A stretch of 64,000 bases of DNA, from the NCBI GenBank assembly GCA_018820855.1, contig JAHJNL010000007.1:186001-250000 (forward strand), written 5' to 3'. A model generated the notes under the pieces. The model was given only the letters and a program-made list of their open reading frames with translations, made no database searches and had not been told where the DNA came from. How positions within the stretch are numbered: position 1 is the stretch's first letter; each line of letters opens with the position of its first letter. This document shows positions 1-8,718 of this stretch, piece after piece. Made by a program: the position numbers and the translations under genes. This DNA is from Pseudomonadota bacterium. GTDB taxonomy: Bacteria; Desulfobacterota; Desulfobulbia; Desulfobulbales; Desulfocapsaceae.

Positions 1-381
1 GCGAACAAGAACGAGTCCCTTTTTCTGAACAATAAGATCAGTGTTACAGACAACAAATTGAGAGGTGGCACCAAGATGAATAATCCCTTCAGCCTTGGGG
101 CATTTGGTCCCAAATTCAAAGACATGGGCCATTACGTCATGACGTATCTCTTTTTCCTTAGCGGCTGCCAAGTCGTAATCAATATTTTCAAGATTGGCCC
201 GCATCTCGTCGAGCATCTCTTTTTTTACAATATGAGTAAGCCCAAGTTCATACTGGGCCTCAGCAAGGGCCAGCCAACATCTTCGCCAGGTGGTAAATTT
301 GGTCTTTTCAGAGAAAAGTTCCTGCATTTCTCGACTGGTATAACGACTGACAAGGGGTTCCTGGTAGATGTCTCTATTCAT
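1..381 (-). CDS. purB: Adenylosuccinate lyase, N-terminal part (runs off window)
   Basis: The first 127 codons of an adenylosuccinate lyase are read on the minus strand from an ATG at 379-381; the rest lies beyond base 1. The enzyme cleaves SAICAR to AICAR and adenylosuccinate to AMP in purine synthesis. The translation has the family blocks [26 protein letters not shown] and IIHLGATS, the last holding the substrate-binding HLGATS motif. From memory it resembles the ADSL type found in animals and some bacteria more than E. coli PurB. One difference is seen: the usual VGDNTDL block reads VVCNTDL. No in-frame ATG lies upstream. Only a weak GAG is seen before the start. Confidence 0.9.
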   Translation of the reverse strand, partial: MNRDIYQEPLVSRYTSREMQELFSEKTKFTTWRRCWLALAEAQYELGLTHIVKKEMLDEMRANLENIDYDLAAAKEKEIRHDVMAHVFEFGTKCPKAEGIIHLGATSQFVVCNTDLIVQKKGLVLVR

Positions 382-706
382 AGTAAACTCATATTTGATT
401 TCTGGAAAAAGAGCGCGGTATAAATCGTAAGCTTGAGGGGAGACATCCTACCATTTTTCCACAAAAAAGGAAAGAGGCGATACGGAAGGTAACATTGGCA
501 GCACAAGGCTCATGGCCTGCTTGACATGAAATTGAAACGATTCTCCAGGGAATATTTGAGTTGCACCTGTGATTGTACAGGAAAGAATCGCTAGAGAAAA
601 AGATAGCTGAGCACCAGTGAGTCAGACCCTTTTAAAACAGCACAATAACAAATGTCGCATAATGTATATTATGTATAGTTTTTTAATATTATAATATATC
701 AGTATG
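382..706. other. Intergenic region upstream of purB and downstream of recJ
   Basis: This 325-bp stretch separates the start of purB from the end of recJ, both on the minus strand. The part near recJ (about 660-700) is very AT-rich, with a 12-bp AT palindrome. I found no GC-rich terminator stem after recJ and no convincing -35/-10 pair for purB, although a promoter must lie here or farther upstream. Confidence 0.5.
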
Positions 707-2470
707 TTACTTACCAACAACCTCCACTTTTGACACCCTGACCTCCCACTTGCTGCGTCCTTTGAAAAAATTAATAGTCGGAGTGTACAGAATCTCCTTC
801 ACTCCTTTTCCCCTGTACTCTTTAATTTTATTTCCAAGTCCGAAGCCCACACCATTGATCCTGCTCTTGCCGTTGATGAAGCTGAATCGTAAATGTTCTT
901 TACCGTCTCCTATAGCGCTTATTCGTTCTATCCGTGCGTCCAAGTCACGAAAATTCAACTGAGGATTGCCTTCTCCGAATGGCTCCAGCAGGTATAATTG
1001 ATCCAGCATATTGCCAGTAAAAAGTTCTGCTATCTCTAAATCACAATCTGCTTCTATGCTTTTTTTGTACGATTGCCCTTGTGTCTGTTTGAAGACCGCA
1101 TCATCAAAAAGTTTTTTAAAGACAGGCAGTTTTTTTGCTTCCAGAGCCATACCGCCTGCCATCTCATGCCCCCCATAAGTAAGGAGCACCTCACTGCATT
1201 CCTCCAATGCCTGGTAGAGATTTACTCCCGGTACCGATCTGGCCGAGCCTTTTAGCAAGTCTCCCTCACACTCACAAAGAATAACAGTTGGCTTACCGAA
1301 TTCCTCTGTCAGGTTTGCAGCGACTATTCCGGCAACTCCAACATGATAACCACCTGCAACAACAATGGAACTGTCGTCTTCCTGGCCACTTTTTATTCGT
1401 TGCTTTTGTGCTTTTTGATATTCTTTTAAGCTGATATGCCGTCGTCTTTTATTGTCTTCAACTAGTTCATTAGCAAGCACAGTTGCCTCCTTTCTGGTAT
1501 TGCTCAGAAAGAGTTCGACTGCTTTTTTGGCATTTCCCAGTCGTCCTACCGCATTGATTTTTGGTGCCAACTGAAAAGAAATATCTTCTGATCTTATACG
1601 GTTGCTGTCTATGTTTGTTTGCCTGCATAGCGCGGTTAAGCCATGATTTGTCCCCTGGGCTATGGTTTCCATTCCTGCTTTTACAAGGAGTCGATTAATG
1701 CCAAGGAGCGGAACCATGTCTGCGATGGTTCCAATCGCCACCAAGTCGAGCAGCGACTTTAGATTTGGTATCCCTTTTGAATCTTTAAAGAAGTTACGTT
1801 GTCCAAGGTGACTCCTTATGCCCATTGCCAAATAAAATGCCATCCCCACTCCTGAAAGATCTTTATCCGGAAAATTACAATCTTGTTGTTTTACATTAAG
1901 TACGGCATCTGCCGACACCCTTGCCTGTGAAGGAGTGTGGTGATCGGTGACTATCGTTATGTAGCCCAGTTCTTGAGCGAATAGAACCTCATCAAAGGCA
2001 GAAATGCCATTATCAACGGTAATAAGCACCCTATTCTTGCTTTTCGTAACTTTTGACAGCTCAAGTAAAGATTTTCTGTTTAAGCCGTAGCCTTCCGTCA
2101 AGCGATTAGGGATGTGAAATCTGATGCTTTTGTGGCCAAGTGCCTGAAAGAATGTAAAAAGTAATGCAGTGGCAGTGGTTCCGTCAACATCGTAATCACC
2201 CCATATAAGTATTTCCTGATTTTCCGATATCGCCCTTTCTATTATTTTTACGGCTTGCTGCATGTCCTTCATCAAAAAAGGACTGGGCAGGTCCTGGAGT
2301 TTTGGTTCGAGAAAAGATCGCATCGCCCCTTGACCTATAATCCCGCGTTGGTGAAGGATGCTCCCGATAAATGGTGCAAGGAGAGTCCCGTCTGCAAGTC
2401 TGAATAGATTTTCATCTGTTCGCTTTGCGCTGGTATCTGGACCTGCACTGTTCGTCTGAATTCGAGGCAT
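707..2470 (-). CDS. recJ: Single-stranded-DNA-specific exonuclease RecJ
   Basis: RecJ degrades single-stranded DNA 5' to 3' in recombinational and mismatch repair in the cytoplasm. The 587-residue protein has the usual length. It shows the DHH phosphoesterase motifs: GDYDVDGTT at about 91-99, VDNG near 152 and TDHHTP near 175-180 (metal ligands), followed by the DHHA1 motif GGHEMAGG in the C-terminal half. The start lies 18 bp after the miaA stop, so it is the last gene of the lysC-cimA-comEA-miaA-recJ run. The Shine-Dalgarno sequence before its ATG is weak, which suggests translational coupling. Confidence 0.95.
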   Translation of the reverse strand: MPRIQTNSAGPDTSAKRTDENLFRLADGTLLAPFIGSILHQRGIIGQGAMRSFLEPKLQDLPSPFLMKDMQQAVKIIERAISENQEILIWGDYDVDGTTATALLFTFFQALGHKSIRFHIPNRLTEGYGLNRKSLLELSKVTKSKNRVLITVDNGISAFDEVLFAQELGYITIVTDHHTPSQARVSADAVLNVKQQDCNFPDKDLSGVGMAFYLAMGIRSHLGQRNFFKDSKGIPNLKSLLDLVAIGTIADMVPLLGINRLLVKAGMETIAQGTNHGLTALCRQTNIDSNRIRSEDISFQLAPKINAVGRLGNAKKAVELFLSNTRKEATVLANELVEDNKRRRHISLKEYQKAQKQRIKSGQEDDSSIVVAGGYHVGVAGIVAANLTEEFGKPTVILCECEGDLLKGSARSVPGVNLYQALEECSEVLLTYGGHEMAGGMALEAKKLPVFKKLFDDAVFKQTQGQSYKKSIEADCDLEIAELFTGNMLDQLYLLEPFGEGNPQLNFRDLDARIERISAIGDGKEHLRFSFINGKSRINGVGFGLGNKIKEYRGKGVKEILYTPTINFFKGRSKWEVRVSKVEVVGK

Positions 2471-2488
2471 ATTACTTAACGTATTGTT

Positions 2489-3439
2489 TTAGTGTTTGTT
2501 TAGGTGTTCGTGAACTTGAGAAAGCACTTTTTGCTCTGTGCTTTTGTCAAACCAGAGAAGCCCTTCGATTCCATTAAACCAAGTATACTGACGCTTGGCA
2601 TATCTCCTGGTGTCCCGAGCCAGATTTTGACACATCGTTTGATAATCCCATTCACCTTGAAGGTGTTTTATCATGTGTTTGTATCCAATGGACTGCATGG
2701 CTTTTAGCTCTTTTCCGTATCCCCTCTCCAGCAAGTTCAAAACCTCTCTCTGCAAACCACTGTCAAGCATGGCTCGGGTCCGTTGCTCTATTCGCTGATA
2801 GAGTACTTTTCTTTCACAGGTCAAGCCGAGGCAAAGGACATGAGGAAAACGAATAGTGCTATTTTCTTTGTGTTCTTGCAGAAATTCCGACCAGGTTTTA
2901 CCTGTTCCGCGATATATTTCCAGGGCACGAACCAGCCTATGCGTATCGTTTTTGTGGATTCTTTGTGCGGAAATACGGTCATATAATGACAATTCATCAT
3001 GTAACTTGTCATTACCTTGCTTCTTTAATTTCTCTTGAATTTCTTTTCGGATATCTGGAAAATTAGGCAGGTTTTGAGAAAGCCCTGTTAACAGGGCGCG
3101 AAGATACAGGCCTGTTCCACCTGTCAGGAGAACCTTCTTGCCTCTTGAAGAAATGTCCAGTATGGCCTTCAGGGCTATTTTTTCAAAAAGTCCGGCATCG
3201 AAGGGATCATCGGGGTTTACTACATCAATCAAATGATGGGGAATTCCAGCCATCTCCCCTTCTGAAATTTTTGCCGTACCAATATCCATGTATCGATAAA
3301 CCTGCATGGAGTCGATACTTATTATTTCAAAATCAAACTCTTGGGCAAGTCGAATGGAAAGCGCGGTTTTACCGATGGCCGTCGGCCCCACCAAGACAAC
3401 AAGAGGGGCGAGAATAGGAAATATTTCAGTTTGTTTCAA
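2489..3439 (-). CDS. miaA: tRNA dimethylallyltransferase MiaA
   Basis: MiaA transfers a dimethylallyl group to N6 of A37 in tRNAs that read codons starting with U. The 316-residue protein has the P-loop GPTAIGKTAL near residues 18-27, the DSMQVYRYMDIGTAK block that holds the catalytic Asp, and the PHHLIDV motif, all standard for the family. Its 5' end overlaps the 3' end of the upstream helix-hairpin-helix gene by 14 bp, which points to co-transcription and coupled translation. Length is normal and no key residue is missing. Confidence 0.95.
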   Translation of the reverse strand: MKQTEIFPILAPLVVLVGPTAIGKTALSIRLAQEFDFEIISIDSMQVYRYMDIGTAKISEGEMAGIPHHLIDVVNPDDPFDAGLFEKIALKAILDISSRGKKVLLTGGTGLYLRALLTGLSQNLPNFPDIRKEIQEKLKKQGNDKLHDELSLYDRISAQRIHKNDTHRLVRALEIYRGTGKTWSEFLQEHKENSTIRFPHVLCLGLTCERKVLYQRIEQRTRAMLDSGLQREVLNLLERGYGKELKAMQSIGYKHMIKHLQGEWDYQTMCQNLARDTRRYAKRQYTWFNGIEGLLWFDKSTEQKVLSQVHEHLNKH

Positions 3440-3911
3440 AATCCCGGGTAAAGCTGAATTGAGGAGAAAATTGTTGCAGGCGTGCCGTTCCTATTCCATC
3501 GACCCGTAGAAGATCCTCTGGAACTATAAAAGGTCCAGCATTTTCCCTGATGTTGATAATCCGCTGTGCAAGGGCCGGACCAATTCCCTTAACTGTCATC
3601 AACAATGACTGATCACTGAAGTTGATTGGAACTGGTTGAAAGAAAAATGGGGTAACTCTATAATGTTCTTGTGCTGAAATACGATTTATTAATTCTGATT
3701 GCCCTGCGCTTGCTTTTATGGAGCTTAGCTGTAACGTACTGCCCTCCGATACCTGCAAGCGAAAAACGGGAAGATCAGAATCTGACGACAGATAAGAGAG
3801 TGCCTGAATAGAAAATAAGAGAATGCAGCAACACAGCGCTACACCTGTTGCTGCGCCCTCTTTTTGTTTTCTCACCACATCTTTAATGCTTTTTTGCGTG
3901 ACGCTGCTCAT
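3426..3911 (-). CDS. Membrane-anchored ComEA-like helix-hairpin-helix protein
   Basis: The 161-residue protein has one hydrophobic segment at about residues 22-40 (VALCCCILLFSIQALSYL), a roughly 60-residue linker, and a C-terminal pair of helix-hairpin-helix motifs with the glycine signatures VKGIGPALAQRI and VDGIGTARL. This is the architecture of ComEA-type proteins, which bind double-stranded DNA outside the inner membrane during uptake. Whether this protein takes part in transformation cannot be told; many bacteria carry such a protein without known competence. It overlaps cimA upstream by 29 bp and miaA downstream by 14 bp. Confidence 0.8.
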   Translation of the reverse strand: MSSVTQKSIKDVVRKQKEGAATGVALCCCILLFSIQALSYLSSDSDLPVFRLQVSEGSTLQLSSIKASAGQSELINRISAQEHYRVTPFFFQPVPINFSDQSLLMTVKGIGPALAQRIINIRENAGPFIVPEDLLRVDGIGTARLQQFSPQFSFTRDFETN

Positions 3912-5487
3912 CGCGCATGAGTTTATAGTTGATGGAATCTACCAGGGCCTGCCAGGAAGCCTCAATAATATTGAGTGAGACGCCAACTGTCCCCCACTGC
4001 TCGTGCTGGTCTTTAGATTCAATGAGAACCCTGACTTTGGCACCGGTTCCATGCTCTCCTGAAAGAACACGAACTTTATAATCTATCAGTTCAATTTCTT
4101 CGAGGCGAGGATAAAATTGGATGAGCGCTTTGCGCATAGCCTTGTCAATTGCATTTACAGGACCATCACCCATGGAAGCTGTATGTACTTCCTGACCGCC
4201 AACTTCAAGACGCACTGTAGCCTCAGTCTCAGGAGGCAGATCTAATTTTTGTTTGGAATTAATGGCCCTGAATCCTTTCAGCGTAAAGTAATTTGGTTGG
4301 ACACCGGTGGCGCGACGCATGAGGAGTTCAAAAGAGGCCTCTGCGGCTTCATACTGAAACCCCTGGTTTTCCAGTTCTTTCAGCTCAAAGACAATGGCCG
4401 CGGCAATCGGACTGTCAGGATCAAGATCGATGCCAAATTTTTTGGCCTTATGGAGTATGTTCGATTTCCCTGCCTGATCTGAGATCAGAATCCTTCTGAT
4501 GTTTCCCACCTTTTCAGGATCAATATGCTCATAGGTAAGCGGATTGCGCTTCACCGCGGAAACATGAATTCCACCTTTATGAGCAAAAGCAGAACGTCCC
4601 ACATACGGTTGATACTTATTGTGGGGAAGATTGGCCAGTTCATCCACAAGCATTGCTGTGTCATAAAGTTTGTCGATATTGCTGAGTGCCTTACTCTGAT
4701 ATCCCATTTTCAAAGCCAAGGCCGGTATAATAGAGGTAAGATTACAATTCCCGCAGCGTTCGCCATAGCCGTTCATGGTCCCCTGGACCTGCTTCACTCC
4801 AAGGCTTAGAGCCAGCAGAGAATTAGCCACAGCCGTTTCTGAGTCATTATGTGCATGGATTCCTAACTCAACAACTGCCCCCCGTTCCTTGATGAACCGT
4901 TGCACGCTTTCGATGATAGGCTGTACCTCGTGGGGGAGCATTCCGCCGTTGGTGTCACAGAGGATGAGGCATTCCGCTCCTCCATCGATGGCCTTTCCCA
5001 GCGTGGCCAGGGCATATTCACTGTTTTTTTTGAATCCATCAAAAAAATGTTCTGCGTCATAAAAAAGATGCTCAGCATGCGGCTTAAGATAGGCGAGAGA
5101 CTCTTCTATAATAAGCAGGTTGTCTTCGAGTTCAATCCTTAAGGCATCGTAGACATGAATATCCCATGATTTGCCGAAAATTGTAATAACAGGGGCCTTG
5201 GCTGCGATCAGCCCCTTAAGATTAGCATCTTTTTCCACCGGATTGGCAAAGAGTCGGGTGGAGCCAAAGGCCGCCAGCTTCGCATGTTTCAGCTCCTGGT
5301 CCTGCATGGCTTTAAAAAATTCTACGGCAAGGGGATTGGAACCGGGCCATCCGCCTTCAATGAAATCCACACCCAGTTCATCCAGCTTATGGCTAATGCG
5401 GATCTTATCCATCACAGAGAGGTTAAAGTTTTCCGCCTGTGTTCCGTCGCGTAACGTCGTGTCGTATATCTGTACAGTTCTTGTCAT
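3883..5487 (-). CDS. cimA: (R)-citramalate synthase (CimA/LeuA-like)
   Basis: The 534-residue protein belongs to the DRE-TIM metallolyase family. It starts with the barrel motif YDTTLRDGTQAENF, followed by IEGGWPGSNP, the HAHNDSETAVANS metal-binding block and GYGERCGNCNL, and ends in a LeuA-type allosteric dimer domain. The sequence resembles the long citramalate synthase group known from Geobacter and other Desulfobacterota, which condense acetyl-CoA and pyruvate for isoleucine synthesis; an isopropylmalate or homocitrate synthase activity is less likely but not excluded by sequence alone. It sits 48 bp downstream of lysC, consistent with a branched-chain and aspartate-family operon. Confidence 0.85.
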   Translation of the reverse strand: MTRTVQIYDTTLRDGTQAENFNLSVMDKIRISHKLDELGVDFIEGGWPGSNPLAVEFFKAMQDQELKHAKLAAFGSTRLFANPVEKDANLKGLIAAKAPVITIFGKSWDIHVYDALRIELEDNLLIIEESLAYLKPHAEHLFYDAEHFFDGFKKNSEYALATLGKAIDGGAECLILCDTNGGMLPHEVQPIIESVQRFIKERGAVVELGIHAHNDSETAVANSLLALSLGVKQVQGTMNGYGERCGNCNLTSIIPALALKMGYQSKALSNIDKLYDTAMLVDELANLPHNKYQPYVGRSAFAHKGGIHVSAVKRNPLTYEHIDPEKVGNIRRILISDQAGKSNILHKAKKFGIDLDPDSPIAAAIVFELKELENQGFQYEAAEASFELLMRRATGVQPNYFTLKGFRAINSKQKLDLPPETEATVRLEVGGQEVHTASMGDGPVNAIDKAMRKALIQFYPRLEEIELIDYKVRVLSGEHGTGAKVRVLIESKDQHEQWGTVGVSLNIIEASWQALVDSINYKLMRDEQRHAKKH

Positions 5488-5535
5488 TATCTCACTGTTC
5501 TTCCGATTTGTTCATGGGGTGTCTGCGCTTTCCTG

Positions 5536-6783
5536 TCAAAGATTTTCTTCTTCAGGAATATAGGCCTTGTCTAATTCAAAGGCATCATGCAGGGTGCGTA
5601 CGGCCAGTTCTGTGTATTTTTCTTCAACAACACATGAAACTTTGATTTCAGAGGTGGAAATCAAGGAAATATTGATCCCTTCACGGGCAAGGACCTTGAA
5701 CATGGTTGAGGCAATACCTGAATGATTACGCATACCTACACCAACAATAGATATCTTCGTAATATTGTCTGAACCGTGAACACCACCTTTGGCACCTATT
5801 TCTTTAACAATCCCTTCAAGAAGCTGTATTGTTCGCTGGTAATCCGACCTGACAACAGTAAAAGTCATATCGGTCAGACCATTACCCGTATCCTGATTCT
5901 GGATGATCATGTCGACCAGGATGTCAGCATCAGAAATAGGAGTAAAAATTTTAGCTGCTATTCCAGGTTGATCGGGAACCCCTGAAATAGTAATCCGTGC
6001 TTCGTTCTTATTATATGTTACCCCGGAAACTATTCTGCCTTCCATCTCTTGATCCTCCTCGATAACCCACGTCCCTTCAGTTTCAGTAAACGTTGAACGG
6101 ACATGGATTGGAACGTTATATTGTTTGGCAAATGTTACCGACCTGATATCAAGCACCTTCGCCCCAAGGCTTGCCAGTTCAAGCATCTCGTCATATGAAA
6201 TTCTGTCTATCTTTCTTGCCTTGCTGCAGATATTGGGGTCGGTGGTGTATACTCCCTCGACATCTGTAAATATTTCACAGGCATCCGCCTGCAGGGCTGC
6301 TGCCAGGGCTACGGCTGTGGTGTCGGATCCACCTCGGCCTAAGGTGGTGATATCCCCGTTTTCGGCAACCCCTTGAAAGCCAGCAACTGTAACAACTTTT
6401 CCCTTGGCCAGTTCTGCCTTTATTCTTTCGGTATCTATTGAGGCTATGCGTGCCCTTGTGTGTGAGCTGTCCGTATTGATCCGGACCTGGTCACCGAGAA
6501 AAGAAATTGCATCTTCCCCTCTTGCCTTGACTGCCATGGAAAAAAGAGAAACCGTTACCTGCTCACCTGAAGAGAGCAGAACATCCATTTCCCGGGAATC
6601 CGGAATGTCCTGCATCTGCATGGCAAAATCTGTCAGACGGTTGGTTTCCCCTGACATGGCAGAGAGCACAACAACCATCTGGTTGCCCTCTTTCTTTTTT
6701 CTGAGAACGCGATCAGCAACAGCCTTAATTTTATCGGGATTGCCGACCGAAGTACCTCCAAATTTTTGAACAATTAGTGCCAT
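5536..6783 (-). CDS. lysC: Aspartate kinase
   Basis: This enzyme phosphorylates aspartate, the entry step to lysine, threonine, methionine and diaminopimelate. The 415-residue protein has the N-terminal kinase motif KFGGTSVGNPDKI, the GRGGSDTTAVALA nucleotide-binding loop near residue 155, and two C-terminal ACT domains (ISGVPDQPGIAAKIF and VGVGMRNHSGIASTMF) that normally bind lysine or threonine. The start is supported by an AGGAG about 10 nt upstream. It is the first gene of the minus-strand run to recJ. A very strong hairpin lies in its 5' region and suggests control by transcription attenuation (see the hairpin entry). Confidence 0.95.
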   Translation of the reverse strand: MALIVQKFGGTSVGNPDKIKAVADRVLRKKKEGNQMVVVLSAMSGETNRLTDFAMQMQDIPDSREMDVLLSSGEQVTVSLFSMAVKARGEDAISFLGDQVRINTDSSHTRARIASIDTERIKAELAKGKVVTVAGFQGVAENGDITTLGRGGSDTTAVALAAALQADACEIFTDVEGVYTTDPNICSKARKIDRISYDEMLELASLGAKVLDIRSVTFAKQYNVPIHVRSTFTETEGTWVIEEDQEMEGRIVSGVTYNKNEARITISGVPDQPGIAAKIFTPISDADILVDMIIQNQDTGNGLTDMTFTVVRSDYQRTIQLLEGIVKEIGAKGGVHGSDNITKISIVGVGMRNHSGIASTMFKVLAREGINISLISTSEIKVSCVVEEKYTELAVRTLHDAFELDKAYIPEEENL

Positions 6784-6798
6784 TACTTACAACTCCTG

Positions 6799-6814
6799 CG
6801 TGGTATTCACCACG
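6799..6814 (-). promoter_or_regulatory. Small hairpin just upstream of the lysC ribosome-binding site
   Basis: A perfect 6-bp stem (CGTGGT with ACCACG, loop GAAT in the transcript) lies between the long attenuator-like stem and the lysC Shine-Dalgarno sequence. It ends about 3 nt before the AGGAG box, so it could influence ribosome access. The role is inferred from position only. Confidence 0.35.
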
Positions 6815-6819
6815 GTATG

Positions 6820-6860
6820 AAAAAGTAACGGCAGACTTTTAAAGTCTGCCGTTACTTTTT
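6820..6860 (-). terminator. 20-bp terminator-like hairpin in the lysC leader
   Basis: Two perfect 20-nt arms (6820-6839 and 6841-6860) pair with a U-run at the end in both directions, the form of an intrinsic terminator. It lies 37 bp upstream of the lysC ATG and between two divergent genes, so it does not end any visible upstream gene. The simplest reading is an attenuator in the lysC leader; a bidirectional insulator is the alternative. I saw no lysine-riboswitch consensus and no lysine-rich leader peptide upstream. Confidence 0.6.
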
Positions 6861-7280
6861 CTCTGTTACGATGGTACTTGACACATCTGACTGTCGAGAA
6901 GAAAGATAGGTATTAAAAAAGCTGCATGCTTCCCTTTCTTCTGGCTCTTAAAAGCAACTACTAATAGCAACAATTTAGTCTTTACAGGCAAAAAAGCAAC
7001 ATTTTCTTCTTTTCTCCGGTCTCTCTTCTTGAAATTTATTGAATTCTTTATATTGTCTCTCTTTCGAGAACGTATTGAACAGTTACGACAGAGATATTGA
7101 ATAATCTCCTGACAAATTTTGCCAGAATCCCAAAAGTATTCCTTGGGAGAGTTATGTCTTTAAGGAAATATTGTGCATCTAACGTGCAACGCGTTGATTA
7201 GGGTAGGCTTGAGCCAGATGAAGATTTTTTACGACCTTGTCAATCAGTGGCAACAAGAAAAAAAAAAGGACAGGCAGCAG
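6861..7280. other. Divergent intergenic region between lysC and trmL
   Basis: About 420 bp upstream of the lysC hairpin and of trmL. The sequence is AT-rich and purine-rich on the minus strand. AGCAAC occurs three times at 6953, 6966 and 6995 on the plus strand. No conserved riboswitch core or convincing promoter pair could be picked out by eye. The trmL frame is open back to 7173, with weaker upstream starts. Confidence 0.4.
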
Positions 7281-7760
7281 ATGGACGATAAAGGTGCTTT
7301 TCATATCGTATTAGTGGAACCGGAGATTCCCCCCAATACCGGATCTATTGCCAGGCTGTGCGGTGCCACCAACACTGTTTTGCATTTGATCCGCCCTCTT
7401 GGTTTCTCAACGGATGACAAGCATCTCAAACGGGCCGGACTCGATTACTGGAAGTTTGTAGACATCCGTTACTGGGACTCACTGGATGATTTTTTAGAGG
7501 CCCAGGAAGAAAAACGGTTATTTTTTCTGACAACCAAAACCACTCGATCATATATTGACGCACCTTTTCGTATAGGTGACTATCTGATCTTTGGCAAAGA
7601 AACCAAGGGACTTCCAGAGGATATACTGACACTGTATGCTGAGCGCTGTTTCACGCTGCCCATGGCCAATCCCAATATCCGCAGTCTGAATCTGGCCATG
7701 ACGGCTGGTATTGTATTATATGAAGCCCTGCGTCAAAATTCGAAAATCGGCTCACAGTAG
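7281..7760 (+). CDS. trmL: tRNA (cytidine/uridine-34 2'-O)-methyltransferase TrmL
   Basis: TrmL methylates the ribose of the wobble base in leucine tRNAs; it is a SPOUT-fold enzyme with a trefoil knot. The conserved N-terminal block HIVLVEPEIPPNTGSIARLC starts four residues after the chosen ATG; other family blocks are HLIRPLGF, LIFGKETKGLP, and PNIRSLNLAM with the SAM-binding loop near the end. With this start the protein has 159 residues, the usual family length. The frame stays open upstream and ATGs at 7218 and 7173 would add 21 and 36 residues; an AGGA about 10 nt before 7281 favours the shorter form. It is convergent with the GGDEF gene and overlaps its end by 28 bp. Confidence 0.88.
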   Translation: MDDKGAFHIVLVEPEIPPNTGSIARLCGATNTVLHLIRPLGFSTDDKHLKRAGLDYWKFVDIRYWDSLDDFLEAQEEKRLFFLTTKTTRSYIDAPFRIGDYLIFGKETKGLPEDILTLYAERCFTLPMANPNIRSLNLAMTAGIVLYEALRQNSKIGSQ

Positions 7761-8497
7761 TAATCGATAAGTATCCAATCGTAACCAATGGCGAAAGTGT
7801 CGCGGCCATTGTCTCGAGCACTGTACAAGCCGGTTTCCGCCCTGGCTATCAAAGCCTGGGAGTTGTCGGTGGACAACATTTGAGCAACTCCGATACTTGC
7901 CGTAACATTGATAGCTTTTCCGTTTAGGGGACCCTGCTGCTCACGAATTTTTTTAAGTATATTACCGGCAAGTCGGCAGGCATCCTTTTCAGGACAGTCT
8001 TTCAGGACAACAAGAAACTGATTGCCATCCCAGCGACATGTTATATCTGATGCCCTGAGAAGTGACTGGATAGACTTGCTGAGCAAAGTCAGGAGCGAAT
8101 CTCCTGTAAGATGTCCATGCTCTTCGTTGATTAGCTTGAAATGATCGATATCAATCATGATCAAAGACAGTGGTTCCAGAGTTCGTCTGGCATCCAACAA
8201 GGCCTGTTCGAAAACCTGATTGAAAATTTGCCGATACATGAAACCTGTCAACCTGTCTGTATCGTGATCACCCGCTGTCTGCTTACGAAGTTGTGTAAAG
8301 GCCGTATTGACCACTACCAGAAGCGCGATGAGGAGCAGCATGCATACAAGAGAAAGAGCGATTAGGGTTTGTGGAGCAGGAGAATTGTCATGGTAATTGG
8401 AAAGCATAAAGGCTATAACGCCGCTCAGTATAAGAATGAGAAGCATGACTCCGTTGCTGAGTCTCTGGAACAGTGTGAAATTAGAGTGTGCCTTCAT
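7733..8497 (-). CDS. Membrane protein with degenerate GGDEF domain
   Basis: Two membrane helices (about residues 16-33 and 44-66) are followed by a diguanylate-cyclase-fold domain. The domain start DRLTGFMYRQIF and the metal-site block IDIDHFK (Asp116, Asp118) are conserved, but the signature GGDEF loop reads DGNQF at 157-161, so the acidic third residue needed for metal-dependent catalysis is Asn. By established knowledge of GGDEF enzymes such a protein should not make cyclic di-GMP; it may act as a sensor or partner protein. The C-terminus continues about 30 residues past the domain and overlaps the convergent trmL end. Confidence 0.8.
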   Translation of the reverse strand: MKAHSNFTLFQRLSNGVMLLILILSGVIAFMLSNYHDNSPAPQTLIALSLVCMLLLIALLVVVNTAFTQLRKQTAGDHDTDRLTGFMYRQIFNQVFEQALLDARRTLEPLSLIMIDIDHFKLINEEHGHLTGDSLLTLLSKSIQSLLRASDITCRWDGNQFLVVLKDCPEKDACRLAGNILKKIREQQGPLNGKAINVTASIGVAQMLSTDNSQALIARAETGLYSARDNGRDTFAIGYDWILIDYYCEPIFEF

Positions 8498-8552
8498 GGT
8501 TTTCTTCAGGTGACGAAGGGCTGGGAATATGGTAACACCAGCCCATGAGTGT

Positions 8553-8583
8553 AAAAGGCCCTGTGTTCATCAGAGGGCCTTTT
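8553..8583. terminator. Terminator-like hairpin between GGDEF gene and serC
   Basis: Arms AAAAGGCCCT and AGGGCCTTTT (10 bp, 11-nt loop) have A and T runs on both sides, so it could terminate transcription either way. It lies between divergent genes, where no terminator is expected, so it may shape a leader or block antisense read-through. The stem core resembles the terminator after the carboxylase genes at 19624. Confidence 0.5.
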
Positions 8584-8718
8584 CTTGTCTGTTAATTTTT
8601 TTAATATTGGTGTAAATTCTCTTGCCCTTCTCATTGCCTCGTATCAAGTTGAGAATATGCTTTTTAGCAGGTTTTTGTCAATACAGATAACTTTATTATA
8701 TTATAAGGAGTAAAAAAT

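Noticed and set aside
58-423. Plus-strand 121-residue ORF at the left edge
   Set aside because: It is antisense to a clear purB reading on the minus strand.
8676-8705. TTGTCA with TATATT 16 bp later before serC
   Set aside because: A start from this pair would fall on or after the serC ribosome-binding site, so it cannot give a translatable leader.
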